Shown: in pieces, positions 48,758 through 60,596 of the stretch
Numbering within the stretch: position 1 is the first letter of the stretch
How the letters are laid out: each line of letters opens with the position of its first letter
Assembly (NCBI RefSeq): GCF_029867415.1
Contig: NC_081180.1
Location: 26,684,808 to 26,748,807, forward strand
Source of the DNA: Vicia villosa
Lineage: Eukaryota; Streptophyta; Magnoliopsida; Fabales; Fabaceae
DNA: 64,000 nt
Direction: 5' to 3'
Notes under the pieces: model-generated
Databases searched by the model: none
Seen by the model: the letters and a program-made list of their open reading frames with translations, nothing else
Told to the model about the DNA's origin: nothing
Translations under genes and position numbers: made by a program

Positions 48758-49793
48758 TTCTTCTTAGCAAGAGTGTTGTACTGATGATACCAGGAGAAAG
48801 GAAATAAGGCTCTGGAAAACTTCTTTAGAAAGCAGAACCAAATGCAGAATGATGCATGCAATGCAGATGATTTGTTTTTTTTATTTTTTTATTTTTGAGT
48901 TTCAAGGAACTTAAGATATTAACTTGTAAACACTCAACATTGGACTAAAGCTTCGATTAAGTTATCATCAAAATCAATCATCCATTTTGGTGGATTAGAA
49001 TTTTCACCCCATCAACACCCAAGATCCATTGAGTTTGATGAAACTTATGATGTTTACAAGGAAAGACCTCTAAGTTCCTTGAAAATCAAAAGAAAAAGAG
49101 TTTTCATGGATGCATGAATGCATGGTTTATGCATCAACCACAACCAAGAGTACGCAAGGTCACATAAGATCATAGTTCAAAGGTTCGACGTCGCGAGCAT
49201 GGAGCCATGGGTCCAACCATCCCAAAAGGTATGATCTAAGGAGTTTTGTACCTGCCAATCGGGTTCTACAAAGGTTCCCAGAGTTTTCAATCTTCTATCG
49301 GATATTACCGGCACGCACAATTGCTCATGGGCGCCAATAATATGCCTAAAAAGACCTCGTCTGAGCGTAGTATCGCATGACAACAAGCTCAAATTGGTAC
49401 TTGATCTTGTTTCTGCACTACATCCTAAAAAGGCTTAGATGTGTTAAAAAGGTTCTAGGCCATTCAGCTTCTACGGACACTCACTATTGAAAGTAATAGC
49501 GTTATCACGATGGTTCGTAACAACCTCTACTACCTTCCATGAGGCCTCCACTGATTGGGGTTCCACCATATGACGCTCATGGTAAGGATTGCTCCTGACA
49601 TGCGACTATTGGTCTTACCACCTCCTATCTCAAGTTACTCACCAAAGTCCGGGTTAGGACTTTATCTCATCTCAGAGGAACCATCGAGCACCAAAAAGAA
49701 AAAAAAGAAGATAAACAAACAAAGCACACAGCAATATATACAGATAAAAACACACAGACAAACAAAAATAGGCTTAACACACTTAAAACTGGA
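48758..49793 (-). other. 5' untranslated region of the Ogre-like element
   Basis: Lies between the primer binding site and gag. Autonomous Ogre elements carry an extra ORF upstream of gag; here only frames below 85 residues exist and none is convincing. Confidence 0.5.
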
Positions 49794-49811
49794 TCCCCAG
49801 TGAAGTCGCCA
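49794..49811 (-). other. Primer binding site, Ogre type
   Basis: On the minus strand TGGCGACTTCACTGGGGA follows the LTR end CCCGCTACA after six bases (GAAAAA). This TGGCGACT...CTGGGGA form, matching tRNA-Arg, is typical of Ogre elements, and it fixes the element's direction as minus. Confidence 0.85.
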
Positions 49812-49817
49812 TTTTTC

Positions 49818-52800
49818 TGTAGCGGGGAAAATCTGATATCGAAGCCATAGGATTGACTCGAATCAATATTTTGTTTGAAATCGCCACCGCGCTTTATTGT
49901 TTCCAAAGGAAAAGGGAAAAGAACGAAAAACCCAAAGTTTTGTTTTTAAAACAAGAAAGAGATCTCAGGTACGGGTGTTGATTATATGAGGGGAAGGTTT
50001 AAAGCACCCCTCATATCCGTGGTACTCCACGGGAACCTTTTTGAAAATCTGTGTGTGTGTGCTAAAAAAGGGTTTGTTTTATTTTTAAAATAAGCTCGGC
50101 AAAGCGTTAAGCTTTGGGCCTACATACCTCCTCGGTGCAATGGAGAAGTCAGAGCTAATGTAGTTCCGCTTTTTTGGAAAAACATTTTTAAAACGAATAA
50201 ACACTTTGTTGTCGTTAGAGAGAAATACTCAGCCATTGATCTTGAGCATGAGAACAAACAAGTTCTTTGAATCGCAAATGAAAGAAGGGCTCCAACTCGG
50301 ATAAAATCAACGAGTATGCCACTAGCTCTCTCACGCGGAAAAGATCTCGTTATTATCAATCAATTTCAAAATCGTGGGGTATAACCACTCGTTTCGACAA
50401 TTAACGGTGTCTAAACTTTTGAAGAAAAGCCACTAAGGGCGAAAGATATTTTTAAGAAAAAGTTTTGAAAAGGTTTGCAAACATAAGAATGTTTTGGAAA
50501 AAGAGAGAAGATTTTGAAAATTTAAGAATGGGAGGAGATGAAGAGGCTATCCTATTGCGTAAAATAAAAGCTAAGGAAAGAAACGGTCTAACCAAGTAAG
50601 AAGCCAACACTTGACATTAAGAGTCAAGGTAGATTTCCCATCCTTTGGAATTATCGATACCAACACATTAACACTTGGGGATCCAGATGAACTTATTGTC
50701 TTAGCACCACTTTTCATTAAGCACATTAAGATTCTGACGAAAATCGGGCAGAGTAATGGTTGTTTTCGGGTAAAATCCTTATCTCAATGCCTTGGAATTA
50801 ACCATCAAGGGCTTTCAAGGAAATACCTGCACACATAAACATACAACAGAACAATGCCAGACAGACAGAACAATCACAGGATAGTAATAGAATGAGTCCA
50901 GAGGTACTAGGTCCATAAGTCTGAATCTCCAAAGTGCTAGGGATAGTAACCGATAGTCCAAAGAGAGCCTTATGTATTTTTTAGATTTTGGTTATTTATT
51001 AGTGTTTTAGCAAGAAAAGATAAAGTATGGTCCAAGTGGACAAAGGAAAAATGGCGGAAGCATAAACATATGTCCAAGTGGACAAAGGGAAAATGACGGA
51101 AAGTAAATATGATGAAATGATAAAGTAAAGCGATAAGGCGAGAAATATAAAGAGCGGTAATATAAAGAGCGGTAATATAAAAGGTGCGGAAATTAAAGTT
51201 AGTTGTTAAATGTTAAAGATAACCATCTTGAAACTTGTCAAGTATGTTATCAAAGTTAGTAGGAAGATCTATGGTGAGTGAATGATGTACTCGGATTTAA
51301 AGTCAACGGGGCTTATCAGAAGCTTGATAAAATCATAGCGACTACATGATAAAAACCTCCACAAGTCTTAAATCAACCGCATACAATTCTCTTCCATGTT
51401 TGATCTTTTTGATTCGGGACACGAAATATTGCGCTATGTTAAGCAGATCGCCAAGTGATTTATGTAGAAATCACCCTACAACGAGGCCGGTCAAAACTTT
51501 ATGTGCTAATGTATGCGAGAAGAACGATATGTAGATCGCCTTCCGAAAGCAATACCGCACGAAAAGAAAATAGGTAACGATCTAGTCTTCACTAAGAATC
51601 CATAAGAATTCTCAAAGTATTAAGACTTTCATCGATCAAAAGAAAAAAAAAGAGAAGGAGAAGATAAAATGCATAAAGATAATCAACTCACACTATCATT
51701 AATATCATTCATCTAATATTATGGATTTGGTTCTTTCAAACCTATCAACATCCTAGATCCAATGATATTAATGAAGTGTAGGAAGAAGGAAGCCAAAACA
51801 AGCACAAAAAAGGCAAAAAACCACATTCTGCCAGCAGGAAATCGATTTCATGCTGAGGGAAATCGATTTCCATAGTGCAGTTTTCAAAAAAAACAAGTCA
51901 CGCTCAGCAGGAAATCAATTTCAGCCTTAAGGAAATCGATTTACTCAGTGTAAAAATCAGCAAAAACAGCATTTAGAGGCATAAAACTTGACTTGAACAA
52001 ATGTACAAACACCTTATGATCAAACATCAATTGGAGCACGAATTTTCCATCAAATCACCATCAAATAGCACCAATATAGCATCAAAGATGCATCACACAC
52101 AAGCAACAAAGATCTACATCATGATATACAGAAAGGATGAAGAAAATTTACCAAATCTTGAACAAAACTTGGATCTACTTCAAGAATCACCAACACAAAT
52201 CTTGATCTCTCAACAATTGAAGAAAAAAAAGTGAAATGGATGGTGGTTTAGCTCAAAGTTTGTGAGGTTCAAGATGTAACTCACAAACTTTATGAAAGAA
52301 TGAAGAGCTTTGGTGAATTTGGTAGGAATGAGGAGAGAAATTGCAAGAGGTTTTTTGGCTCTCAAAAGCTTGAGAAATGAGAGAGTAGTGGGCTCTATTT
52401 ATAGGATGAGAGCAAGAGTAGTGGTAGTTTGGTCTTTTTGCATTTGGTAATTAGCTTGTGTTTAATTGGTGATTAAAGTGGCAATTAAATGGTAAAAAGT
52501 GGTAAAATGGGGTTTAAGTGGGTTTAATGAAGAGAATTATTTTGATGAGGTGGAAAATTGGTGAAATGACAAAGATGGTCAAAGAAAATAGGTGCCAAAA
52601 TCAAATCAAGCTTCCCTCTCTATTTTTTTTGAATTTCGCCTTAAGGAAATCGATTTCCCCAGGAGTGAAATCGATTTCACTCTGTTCTAGAAGAGAATTT
52701 GGCGCAAAATACACTAGGGAAATCGATTTACCCAGGAGGGAAATCGATTTCATGCTGTCCAGAATGTGATTTTGTTGAAGATTGCTGCAGGGAAATCGAT

Positions 52801-53092
52801 TTACCCAGTAGGGAAATCGATTTCACCAGTCAAAAATATGAAAAATGCCTTGTTTAATGCATGTCTTGGCTTGGTACCTACAAAACAAAAGCCTACAAAG
52901 AAACAAAGCAATATTTTTGGTATTTGGGTTAGTATAATATGCATAAAAGATAAACAATCATTGGTGCTTGATGGTCCCTCTTATTGATGAGGTGAGTGCA
53001 ACACCACAAACAAAACTTCCAAGTGAAGCTCTTGATTAGTGATTGAAATATGAATGATATAGGATCTTAGGGTCAAAAATTGGGGTATGACA
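49818..53092 (-). repeat. 5' LTR of the Ogre-like element
   Basis: A 3,275-bp intact LTR without the nested insertion. It contains the uninterrupted AATAC site at about 51550, and nine GAAATCGATTT motifs plus one mutated to GAAATCAATTTC at about 51911-51922. The Ogre transcript would start within it, on the minus strand. Confidence 0.93.
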
Positions 53093-53640
53093 GTTCCCTT
53101 CCTCAAATTCATGGATAACAAAACTTGGAAGGCAGTCATCAAAGGATGAACACGCCCAATGGTTACTGCATAAGATGGTACTCAGTTCCTTAATTCCAAA
53201 GCAGACTGGTCCAAAGATAAAGATGAATAATCTCATGAAAATTATTGTGCTCTCAACGCCATATTCAATGGAGTTGACAAAATATATTTTGTCCCATCAA
53301 CACATGTACTATTGCCAAAAAAGCATGAGAGATACTCAAAACTGCTAATGAAGGCACCTCAAAACTTCGTATGGCAATACTTCTACTTCTCACCACCAAA
53401 TTCAAGAACCTAAGAATAATAGAATATGAAATCATTATTGATTTCTATGTTCACCTTTATGACATAGTCGACTGCTCGTTTGCTTTTGGTGAAAAAATGT
53501 CTAATGAAATATTGACCAAAAAGATTCTCAGATCTCTTCCAAAGAGATTTGACATGAATGTTACCGCTACAAAAGAAGCTCAGGACATTAGTTCCATCAA
53601 AGTGGATTAACTTATTGGTTCATTGCTAACTTTTGAGGCT
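53093..53640 (+). pseudogene. Copia gag, 3' part
   Basis: Continues the gag split by the Ogre-like element: FLKFMDNKTWKAVIKG, a stop, then LNAIFNGVDK-like and TTKFKNLRIIEYEIIIDFYV, then GEKMSNEILTKKILRSLPKR and FDMNVTATKEAQDISSIKVD. This is the UBN2/gag domain of SIRE/Maximus-type Copia elements. The homology stops at about 53640, so the rest of the element is missing. Several stops and frame changes are present. Confidence 0.85.
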
Positions 53641-53688
53641 TATCTCACTTTATTTTATATATTTATATTTCCTTACAAGTTATTTTAA

Positions 53689-55624
53689 GGCTTAATTAGT
53701 GGCGACGTACTATAATTTAATTTAAGATTTAACTTTAATATCTTATTTAATAAACATTGTATATTAGTCCCTTAAAAAGTGTATTGTCAGTCTAGTTGGC
53801 CCTTTCCATTAAATTTTCCGAAAAACGTTAACTTCTGCATACGTAGCATGACAACTAGACAATTGTTGAATTACTAAGTCTGCATATGTATTAAAAAAAA
53901 TAGTATTTTGTTTTCAAAGGTTAAAAATCCCCGCAAATGATTAATGATATGTAAAAACAATATAATAATAGATTGTATATATCTCATAACCAAACAAAAT
54001 TTTTAGTATTCTTCAATTCTAGAGTTGAATTATTCTTTTTATTCTTATCACATAGCAAACCATATAAACGATTGCACTATGTTTCATATTTATTACCCCT
54101 TCATACATAATAGTAATTGCACCTTTGAGTATGGGTCCATAAGTGACATAGTTGTACCCAGTAATCCAACCACAGTCAGCTACACACCTTTACTTGAAAT
54201 TCTGAACAAATTGAGACCCGCAAACCTCTGATTTCTTCAGCTTCCTTTTCTGAGTTTTGCTCAACTTCTACTTCTTATTTTATTGGACTATTTTATGCAT
54301 ATAGAGAGTAAGTGAGTAGCTACAATACAAAAATTAAATTGAGCATAAGAGAATTAAGAGAACTAGCAAATTTATCAACATTAAGCATGGAAGAAATCCA
54401 GTTACTAATGATTAGTTCAACAAGAAAGTCAAACTAACATGACAACACTGTATAGCATAATTATGCTGGTATTAGCATAAAACTAGTTCAGTAAGTAGAA
54501 AAATTTAACAAGTATTAAATATTAGTTTAGTTTTTCCATAATTTATTTATAGATAATTATTTATTATTCTGCTATGCACTTCACTGCCATAAAGCTCATA
54601 GTTTTCAACAAAAACAATACCAGATTATGAATGACGCCAATGACACAATTATGCTTTAAGAGAAATTGGTGCAACTGCAGCCAAACACATATTTAATAAG
54701 TGATATCATCACCTTTCAACAAACACAACTAAGACTGGCCTCAATAGTTGTCGGAATATCAGTCACCAACCTAGAGGTTATTAAGAGAAAAAGGTTAGTT
54801 GTTGTTATATATATTTAACGAAAGTCTACCACAAATCATGTTCAATTAGCATATAATAAGGTATTTAAATCATTAACTTACCAACGTAAATGGTTTAAGC
54901 TCACAACCATTATTCACATCCCTATTTCCATATGTGACTCCAAGAGGATTCTTGCTACTACCTGCCGTAAGCTAAACAAGGTGTCTCATGCCAAAATGAT
55001 CTCAGATCCAGGAAAGTAAAAGCTTTTATGACCTATAACAAATTGTATATTGGGAAAGTGAGCTACCGAACATAATACTTGAAAATCATTCATAGACCTT
55101 GGAGTAAAGTCACATAAAATGAAGTAAAACAGATAATACCTGGTCCAAAATAATAAGATTTTGAGATGCGAAGCTCAAAAGCGGTCTTCTTGTTCCATTT
55201 AAGGCGACAATCCAAGAAGTTTAATTGAAAGGTCTTATGATGGTGAGAAAAAAAATAGAGTTTATTTATATGTTCAGTGTTGTGGTGGTTGAAGAAGGAG
55301 AACAGAAAAGAAGGTGGCGACTAGGGTTTTGGGGAAGGGAGGAATGTGAATTGCTTCAAAGTCATTCCTCCGTCAAATAAAATAATGCTTAATAAATTAT
55401 AAATAACAAAGTATTACATGTAAAATAAAACAATTCCATGTTAACTAAATTAATACCAACTAGAGTGTCACATATATACCATTTAATTATTTTACACAAA
55501 ATTTAACAGAAAGGACCAATGTGACTAATAAGACGAGATTTAGGACTTAAAATGAATGTTTATTAAATAAGAGATTAAAGTTAAACCTTAAATTTAGTTA
55601 AATAACCAAATGATGCATTAGGCC
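53689..55624. mobile_element. 1.9-kb non-autonomous Mutator-like element
   Basis: The flanks are TTATTTTAA (53680-53688) and TTATTGTAA (55625-55633), a 9-bp target duplication with one mismatch. The ends, GGCTTAATTAGTGGCG at the left and GATGCATTAGGCC at the right, start inverted repeats of roughly 110 bp. These share TTTAACTTTAATATCTTATT and TAATAAACATT and are visibly diverged. No transposase was seen. Near 55150-55330 the minus strand has a leader-like stretch followed by WNKKTAFELRISKSYYF, perhaps a captured or residual exon. Confidence 0.75.
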
Positions 55625-55633
55625 TTATTGTAA

Positions 55634-56129
55634 AGATCGGGAATTTTGAATACATTTAATTATAGATGGCAATTGGATTCATCTTCAATGGGTATCCACA
55701 CAAAAAATATTCATAGTGGATATGATAAAAACTTGCAAAATGGGTATGACAAATAATGTTTAAAGATGACAATTAATGATGATAGCTAATGACAAGTCAA
55801 GCATAAGCAGTTAACACGGTTAAAATGAAAACCAAAGTCTTAGGGATTGATGGACTTGACTCTCTCATGATATAAACCAAATAGAATCTAACTAAAACCT
55901 CATCTCAATAAAACTCAAGCAAGTGTCTACGGAGAACATCTGATAAGTCTTGAAGTACATGGAAGTATGTGAAAGCCTCCCACGACTCGTCTGAATGAAC
56001 ATAATATAAAGCATAAAAGCATTCTCGTAAAAGTACATGGCTAAATCACACACGCATAAAATTGTTTTCAAAATTATTTTTCTCAAGCAAACCTTCTTCA
56101 AAATGTCTTGAAGATATGCCAGATGAGTT
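55634..56129. other. Short stretch between two insertions
   Basis: About 55625-55665 completes the direct repeat seen at 34053-34134. After that, GGGTATCCACACAAAAAATA and GGATATGATAAAAACTTG recall a small non-coding MITE, but ends were not found. No gene was seen. Confidence 0.35.
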
Positions 56130-56134
56130 AGAAG

Positions 56135-58376
56135 TGTTAGAACAAGAAATGTTCTGATCAATATTCTTAGTTTTGATGTTAACATTAAGTATGAATTTTG
56201 TATAAGACAATGTGGTACTCTAATCCTTTACGTTTTCCATTTCAGGAAAAGTATAAAAGAGTATGCACAAATCAGCGTTCAGAAGCACTGACCCAGAAGT
56301 TCTGGATGGCTTCATCAGAACATGGTATAGAAAGACATTAGAAGATGGTCCTGCAGAATCAGAACATGAACTGGAAAGCATCAGAAGATGGCAGTCAGAA
56401 GTACAAGCTATGAAGCTCTGATGGTATCACGCTCAAAGCTCTTCAAAGTCAGAAGACAGAAGATGCTCTGCACCAAAGCTGGAGACTCTGAAATTCAAAT
56501 GTCTATTCAACACATTCTAAGTCCAGAAGAAAGTACAAGATGAAAAAGCTATAACGTCAAATCTCTGACTGACAAAAGGAACGTTAGAAGCTACAAAAGG
56601 CAAAGTAAGTAAAAGCAGCAAAAGCATGGCTCGAGGTAGTTGACAAAAGTGTGAAACATTAAATGCAGCGTTGTACTATTCACGCAAAGCATTAAATGCT
56701 CCCAACGGTCATTTCCTCTCAAGAGCCTATATATAGAAGTTCCATTCAGAAGCAACGTACAACTCTTGTGCAAACTTACAGAAACGCTGTCAAACTGAAA
56801 AGCAAAAAGAACTTCATCTTCAAGCTCACAAATTTGTAATATCTTAGTGAGTGTTAAGTATTAGAACTTAAGAGAAATATCACTGTTGTGATTACACCTT
56901 TATTAGAAGCAATCTAAACTCTTGTAAACATTTATTTTACATTGCTGTAAAAGATTTCCTAGAGTGATCAAGTTGTGATCTGTAGACTCTAGAAGACTTA
57001 GAGGGTATCTAAGTGGAAAACCATTTCAGTTGGATTAGTGGATTAAATCCTCAGTTAGGTAAATCACCTTGTCAGGGGTGGACTGGAGTAGTTTGGTTAA
57101 TGTTAGGAGTGAATTATCAGTATTTTCATGTGTTAAATTAATTACCTTTTGATCTGAAGTTAAACATATCTTATGATTTTTAAGGATTTTATGGTTAGAA
57201 TTGAACTCTAGAGGTTCGATGCTAATTGTAGAGCGAATTGCATCACTTTGGGTGTTATTTGTGAAAATTTTAAAGTTGAAAAGTAAAGACGAAGAAACAC
57301 GAAGGCGTAGAGATTCTGGAGAAGAGAAATCACAAAGAAGGAGGATGAAACAGAGACCGAGCCGCGGCGATAAGGGGCGAGACGCGCCATCACTTCTGAC
57401 TTTGGCTCGTGCCTCGCCAATCCGTGCTGAGCCGCAGTAACTTCGTAAAAAAGGAAAACTGTTATAAATAGAAGCCCTAATCCTCATAAGAGGGAGATCT
57501 TTGGTGAGCGAAATTCAGAGAGCAATCCTATTCCAGAGCAGAAAACAACATCCGACGGAGAATTCAACATCAATTGAAGACATTCCCTTGGTGAAGATGA
57601 ATCCCTCTATGAAGTCTTGTGTGTTCTTCATGTCTATGGAGAGCTAAACCCCATTGTGTTGAGTTTAAGGTAGTAGTTAACCTATGAAGATGCAATTACT
57701 TTGATTAATTCCTGTGAACAATTGTTTAAGTTTTATTATCAATAAAGAACCTTGCTTTTATTTTATATCATTGTTAAACTATCAATCGAGAGATAGGGTT
57801 TATACTTTTGCCCTAGGTTCTTATATTGACTTGTTGATTAATACTCAGAGATGAGATTTTGAAGAAGTTTTCATAAATCATCGTGGTTAATTCCCTTTAT
57901 CTTTATAGTTATTCTGAGAGATCTAATATCATATCGGTGGAGGTGTTTCTAAATTGATCTTAGACATAATATCTCTTTTGAGGATGAATGAAGATAATAA
58001 CTTAGATACTGTTCACATGTGGATAAATTGATCATTGCATATGAATAGGTTGATGAACCCTAGAACTCAACATATTCATCACCATTGTTATTCATTCTTA
58101 AGTTTTTAGTCATTTAATTCTTATTCTGTTATTTACATGTTCGGATTAAAACAATCAAAATCAATACTTTTCACTACTCATTATAAATTAACTATAGAAC
58201 GGCAGCAATATTAACTCAGCCTCTGTGGATACGATATTAGAAAATATTTACCTGAAATACTTTCAACAGTTAACAACGATCTAGGATAAAAATAATTGTG
58301 TTCATTGTTTTTATCTTCCAAGTTTTTGAGTTACACTTATTCAATCCCCCCTTTCTAAGTGTTTTTCACTCCTTCA
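56135..58376 (+). mobile_element. Solo LTR, SIRE/Maximus-like Copia, split by another LTR
   Basis: Starts TGTTAGAACAAG and ends TTTTTCACTCCTTCA. An exact AGAAG duplication flanks it (56130-56134 and 58377-58381). After removing 57096-58268 its length is about 1.07 kb. Features include many CAGAAG words, TATATATAGAAG at 56730-56741 as the likely TATA region, and CCCCCCTTTCTAAGTG before the end, all typical of SIRE/Maximus LTRs. No internal domain or second LTR adjoins it. Confidence 0.9.
57101..58268 (+). mobile_element. Solo LTR nested in the Copia LTR
   Basis: Starts TGTTAGGAGTG and ends ATACTTTCAACA. An exact GTTAA duplication flanks it (57096-57100 and 58269-58273). It is 1,168 bp with no coding domain. 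TATAAATAGAAGCCCTAATC at 57464-57483 looks like a promoter, and AATAAAG near 57742 a polyadenylation signal. CCTCTGTGGATACGATATTA near the end recalls Athila or Tork-type LTRs; the lineage is open. The 150-residue minus frame inside is antisense to the LTR and unlikely to be a gene. Confidence 0.9.
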
Positions 58377-58381
58377 AGAAG

Positions 58382-59575
58382 TTATCCGAAAAGCTATGGG
58401 AGAATTTTTTTGTATCAACCAATCAATTGGAACAATTTAAAAATGTGCCTTAAGCGATTAAGAAAACTTCTTAATGATTTGCAACAACCAAATATATTTC
58501 CTTTCCATTTTTTGCTTGATAATTGATTAACTTAGGGTAACCAATCAATTGGCAAGTCTTAAAAAGCCTTAAAATCATTTTCTTTTTTGTGTCAACCTCT
58601 AGCCTATAAATAGAGGTCCCTTTCTACTCTTTTTAACATCTACAAATGTGGTTTCCACTTCCCACCTCTCTCTCTAAAAATATTTTTGTTAACTTTATCA
58701 CACTAAAAGTTTACTTGAAGTGCTTTTCGAGAAAGTTCTTTTGTGAGTGAGAAAAGTGTAATTCTAGAAAGGTAGTTTTGTAAGTTCACCAAGGAAATTT
58801 TGTTTATACATTGGTCGGACATTTTATCCACTTAGGGATTATTTGTTTGGGTTCAAAGCTAAACCCGTAAAAAGCTTAAGTTTGGGATTTGTATGATTAA
58901 GTATCTTGTTAAAGTTTGAGATTAGCTCGAGGTTAATGATATGTTCTTGGTTAGCCCGCGATAAAATCATCTTTAGGTTAAAGCTTAGCTTGGTGCTAAA
59001 ATTTTGTATCGATTCGAGATCATCCTGGTAGTAAAATATCATAGGTTATTGGTTAGTCTGGTATTAAACCAAGGTTTAGGTTTGAGAGCTCATACCGGAG
59101 TTAAAAGTTCTCGAGGTTTGTTTAGAAATTTGAAGATTAACCGCTCCATGATTCTTGGGGAAAAAGGATTATCCGCTTCAATCCACCGTTTAGAAGGAAG
59201 ACTTTACGCTTCACTTATCATTTTATTGTTTAGTTGGAAGTTAGCCATAAACTTCATTTTACTTGTATAAGGGGATTCGTGAGTTATACCTACTAAAAGC
59301 TCTCAATTTTATTGGATACTCTAAAAAATAATTCTTGGGGAGAGGGTTATATCTTTTTTCTCTTTTGACCAAACCTCAATAATTTCTTGTGTCTTCTCTC
59401 TTCCCTTTTATTTTGTATTTTACGTCCACATTTTTATTTCCCCTTGAATAAACTCAAAAATTTTCTAAAATATTTTTAAAATCTTATTTTAATCCTAAAG
59501 GTTTTTCAAATCCATGCTTTTTTGAAACACACAATTCACCCCCCCCCCCCCCCCCCCACGCCCTCTTAGGTGTGA
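58382..59575 (+). mobile_element. Copia-type LTR-like segment with poly-C tract
   Basis: CCTATAAATAGAGGTCCC at 58601-58618 is a strong promoter-like site, followed by a leader rich in TTCACC and GAGAAAG. CCAATCAATTGG recurs near 58418 and 58539. The end is marked by a run of about 19 C at 59539-59557 and CGCCCTCTTAGGTG, as in several Copia LTRs. The start of the LTR was not found. No coding domain. Confidence 0.5.
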
Positions 59576-59591
59576 AGTCACATGTCCAACA

Positions 59592-59878
59592 TGTAGGAGA
59601 TCCATGGTTAGGATACATCCAAAGGATCCTTACACCATATGTTTAGGGAATAACATGTTGTGATAATTGTTCCAATATATAAAGGATACGTGCAAAGAAC
59701 CTCATATAAATAATTTAAAATTTAAATTTCATTCACTCTTATCCTTCAAATACTAACTTGAACGTTGGAGTGCTGACCTTGAAGGTCTACCCCTCCTCAT
59801 CCGCATTAGAGCCCCAAGTCCACCATTGTCCATCACAACCACTGGTTCCCCGATCAATTATGGTCCCATAATGGAACA
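59592..59878 (+). mobile_element. Short 5' LTR of a gypsy (Tat/Retand-like) element (tentative)
   Basis: Lies directly before a gypsy-type primer binding site. It begins at TGTAGGAGATCC and ends at GGAACA by position. The other LTR is outside the window, so the borders cannot be tested. Confidence 0.4.
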
Positions 59879-59897
59879 TTGACGCTGTCTATGGGAA
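59879..59897 (+). other. Primer binding site, gypsy type
   Basis: TTGACGCTGTCTATGGGAA resembles the TGGCGCCGTCTGTGGGGA form found in many plant Tat/Retand-like elements, with decay. It is followed by gag sequence in the same direction. Confidence 0.6.
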
Positions 59898-60591
59898 CCA
59901 AGTTCTTATTCCCATATTTTCCATGATTACTCATTCTTAATTTGATCCATCTTCCAGATTCCTAACCTCCTAACTCTCCAATGATGGTTGGATCTAAAGC
60001 TACTTGTTCCGCCACCTTACATGAAGCAATTATCATTGTTGTTGCTCCTCAAGCAATTACATGAAGCTTAGTTATGGAAGACACTCTGTTGCATCTAGAT
60101 CTACTCCAGCCTCCTCAAATAGAAGGATCTAATATAATATTTCCACTCTGACCTCTGATACAACCACCAGCCTCATAGCTTGATACATTGCTTAGTTTTC
60201 AACTTCTGTAAGCTAATCTCGAAGTACAAGGTACTAATGAGTTATTGAAAAACATGTATAGCATCATTCGACAACAAAAGCCACAAAAAATAGAAGAAAG
60301 ATTGCTTCTCCTTGAAGAAATCCTACATAGCACATCTTTAAGGGGAAACATCGTGCGAGAAGCCCTTTCAAAAAGAAACCAAGCTCTTGTTCTCGAGCCG
60401 ACTGGGTCATAGAGAAACCAAGTTATGAAATTTCAAAATCACTAGAAGAGCAAGAAGCATCAAACTCCTCCACAGAATCTTGGGGGAGACCAGGGTAGTC
60501 ACGTTCCTCCGCATGATCTGGTTGAGAAACTATTAGCGAATAATCCACATAAATATCATCTTTACGCCGCTATTTTGGATAGTAGGATAAT
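59898..60591 (+). pseudogene. Gypsy 5' leader and gag start, decayed
   Basis: No long frame remains. Position between primer binding site and the conserved gag domain at 63566-64000 makes this the leader and N-terminal gag. It is interrupted at 60596 by a solo LTR and continues at 62051. Confidence 0.45.
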
Positions 60592-60596
60592 AAAAT

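Larger units (their letters stand above)
36563..53092 (-). mobile_element. Ogre-like non-autonomous LTR retrotransposon
   Basis: The ends are TGTAGCGGGG and GGGGTATGACA. On the minus strand the LTR therefore starts TGTCATACCCC and ends CCCGCTACA. An exact 5-bp duplication GTTCC flanks it (36558-36562 and 53093-53097). The LTRs are 36563-43164 (3,277 bp once a nested solo LTR is removed) and 49818-53092 (3,275 bp). They differ only at scattered positions and in a TG repeat, so insertion is recent. The primer binding site beside the right LTR is of the Ogre type. The internal 6.65 kb has a gag remnant, no recognisable protease, RT, RNase H or integrase, and tandem arrays. Autonomous Ogre elements are far longer inside, so this copy must have depended on proteins from elsewhere. 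Confidence 0.93.

Noticed and set aside
48411..48767. 118-residue plus-strand frame
   Set aside because: It is the shadow of the gag remnant on the other strand.
57035..57487. 150-residue minus-strand frame
   Set aside because: It spans the border of a solo LTR and is antisense to its likely promoter; no domain is recognisable.
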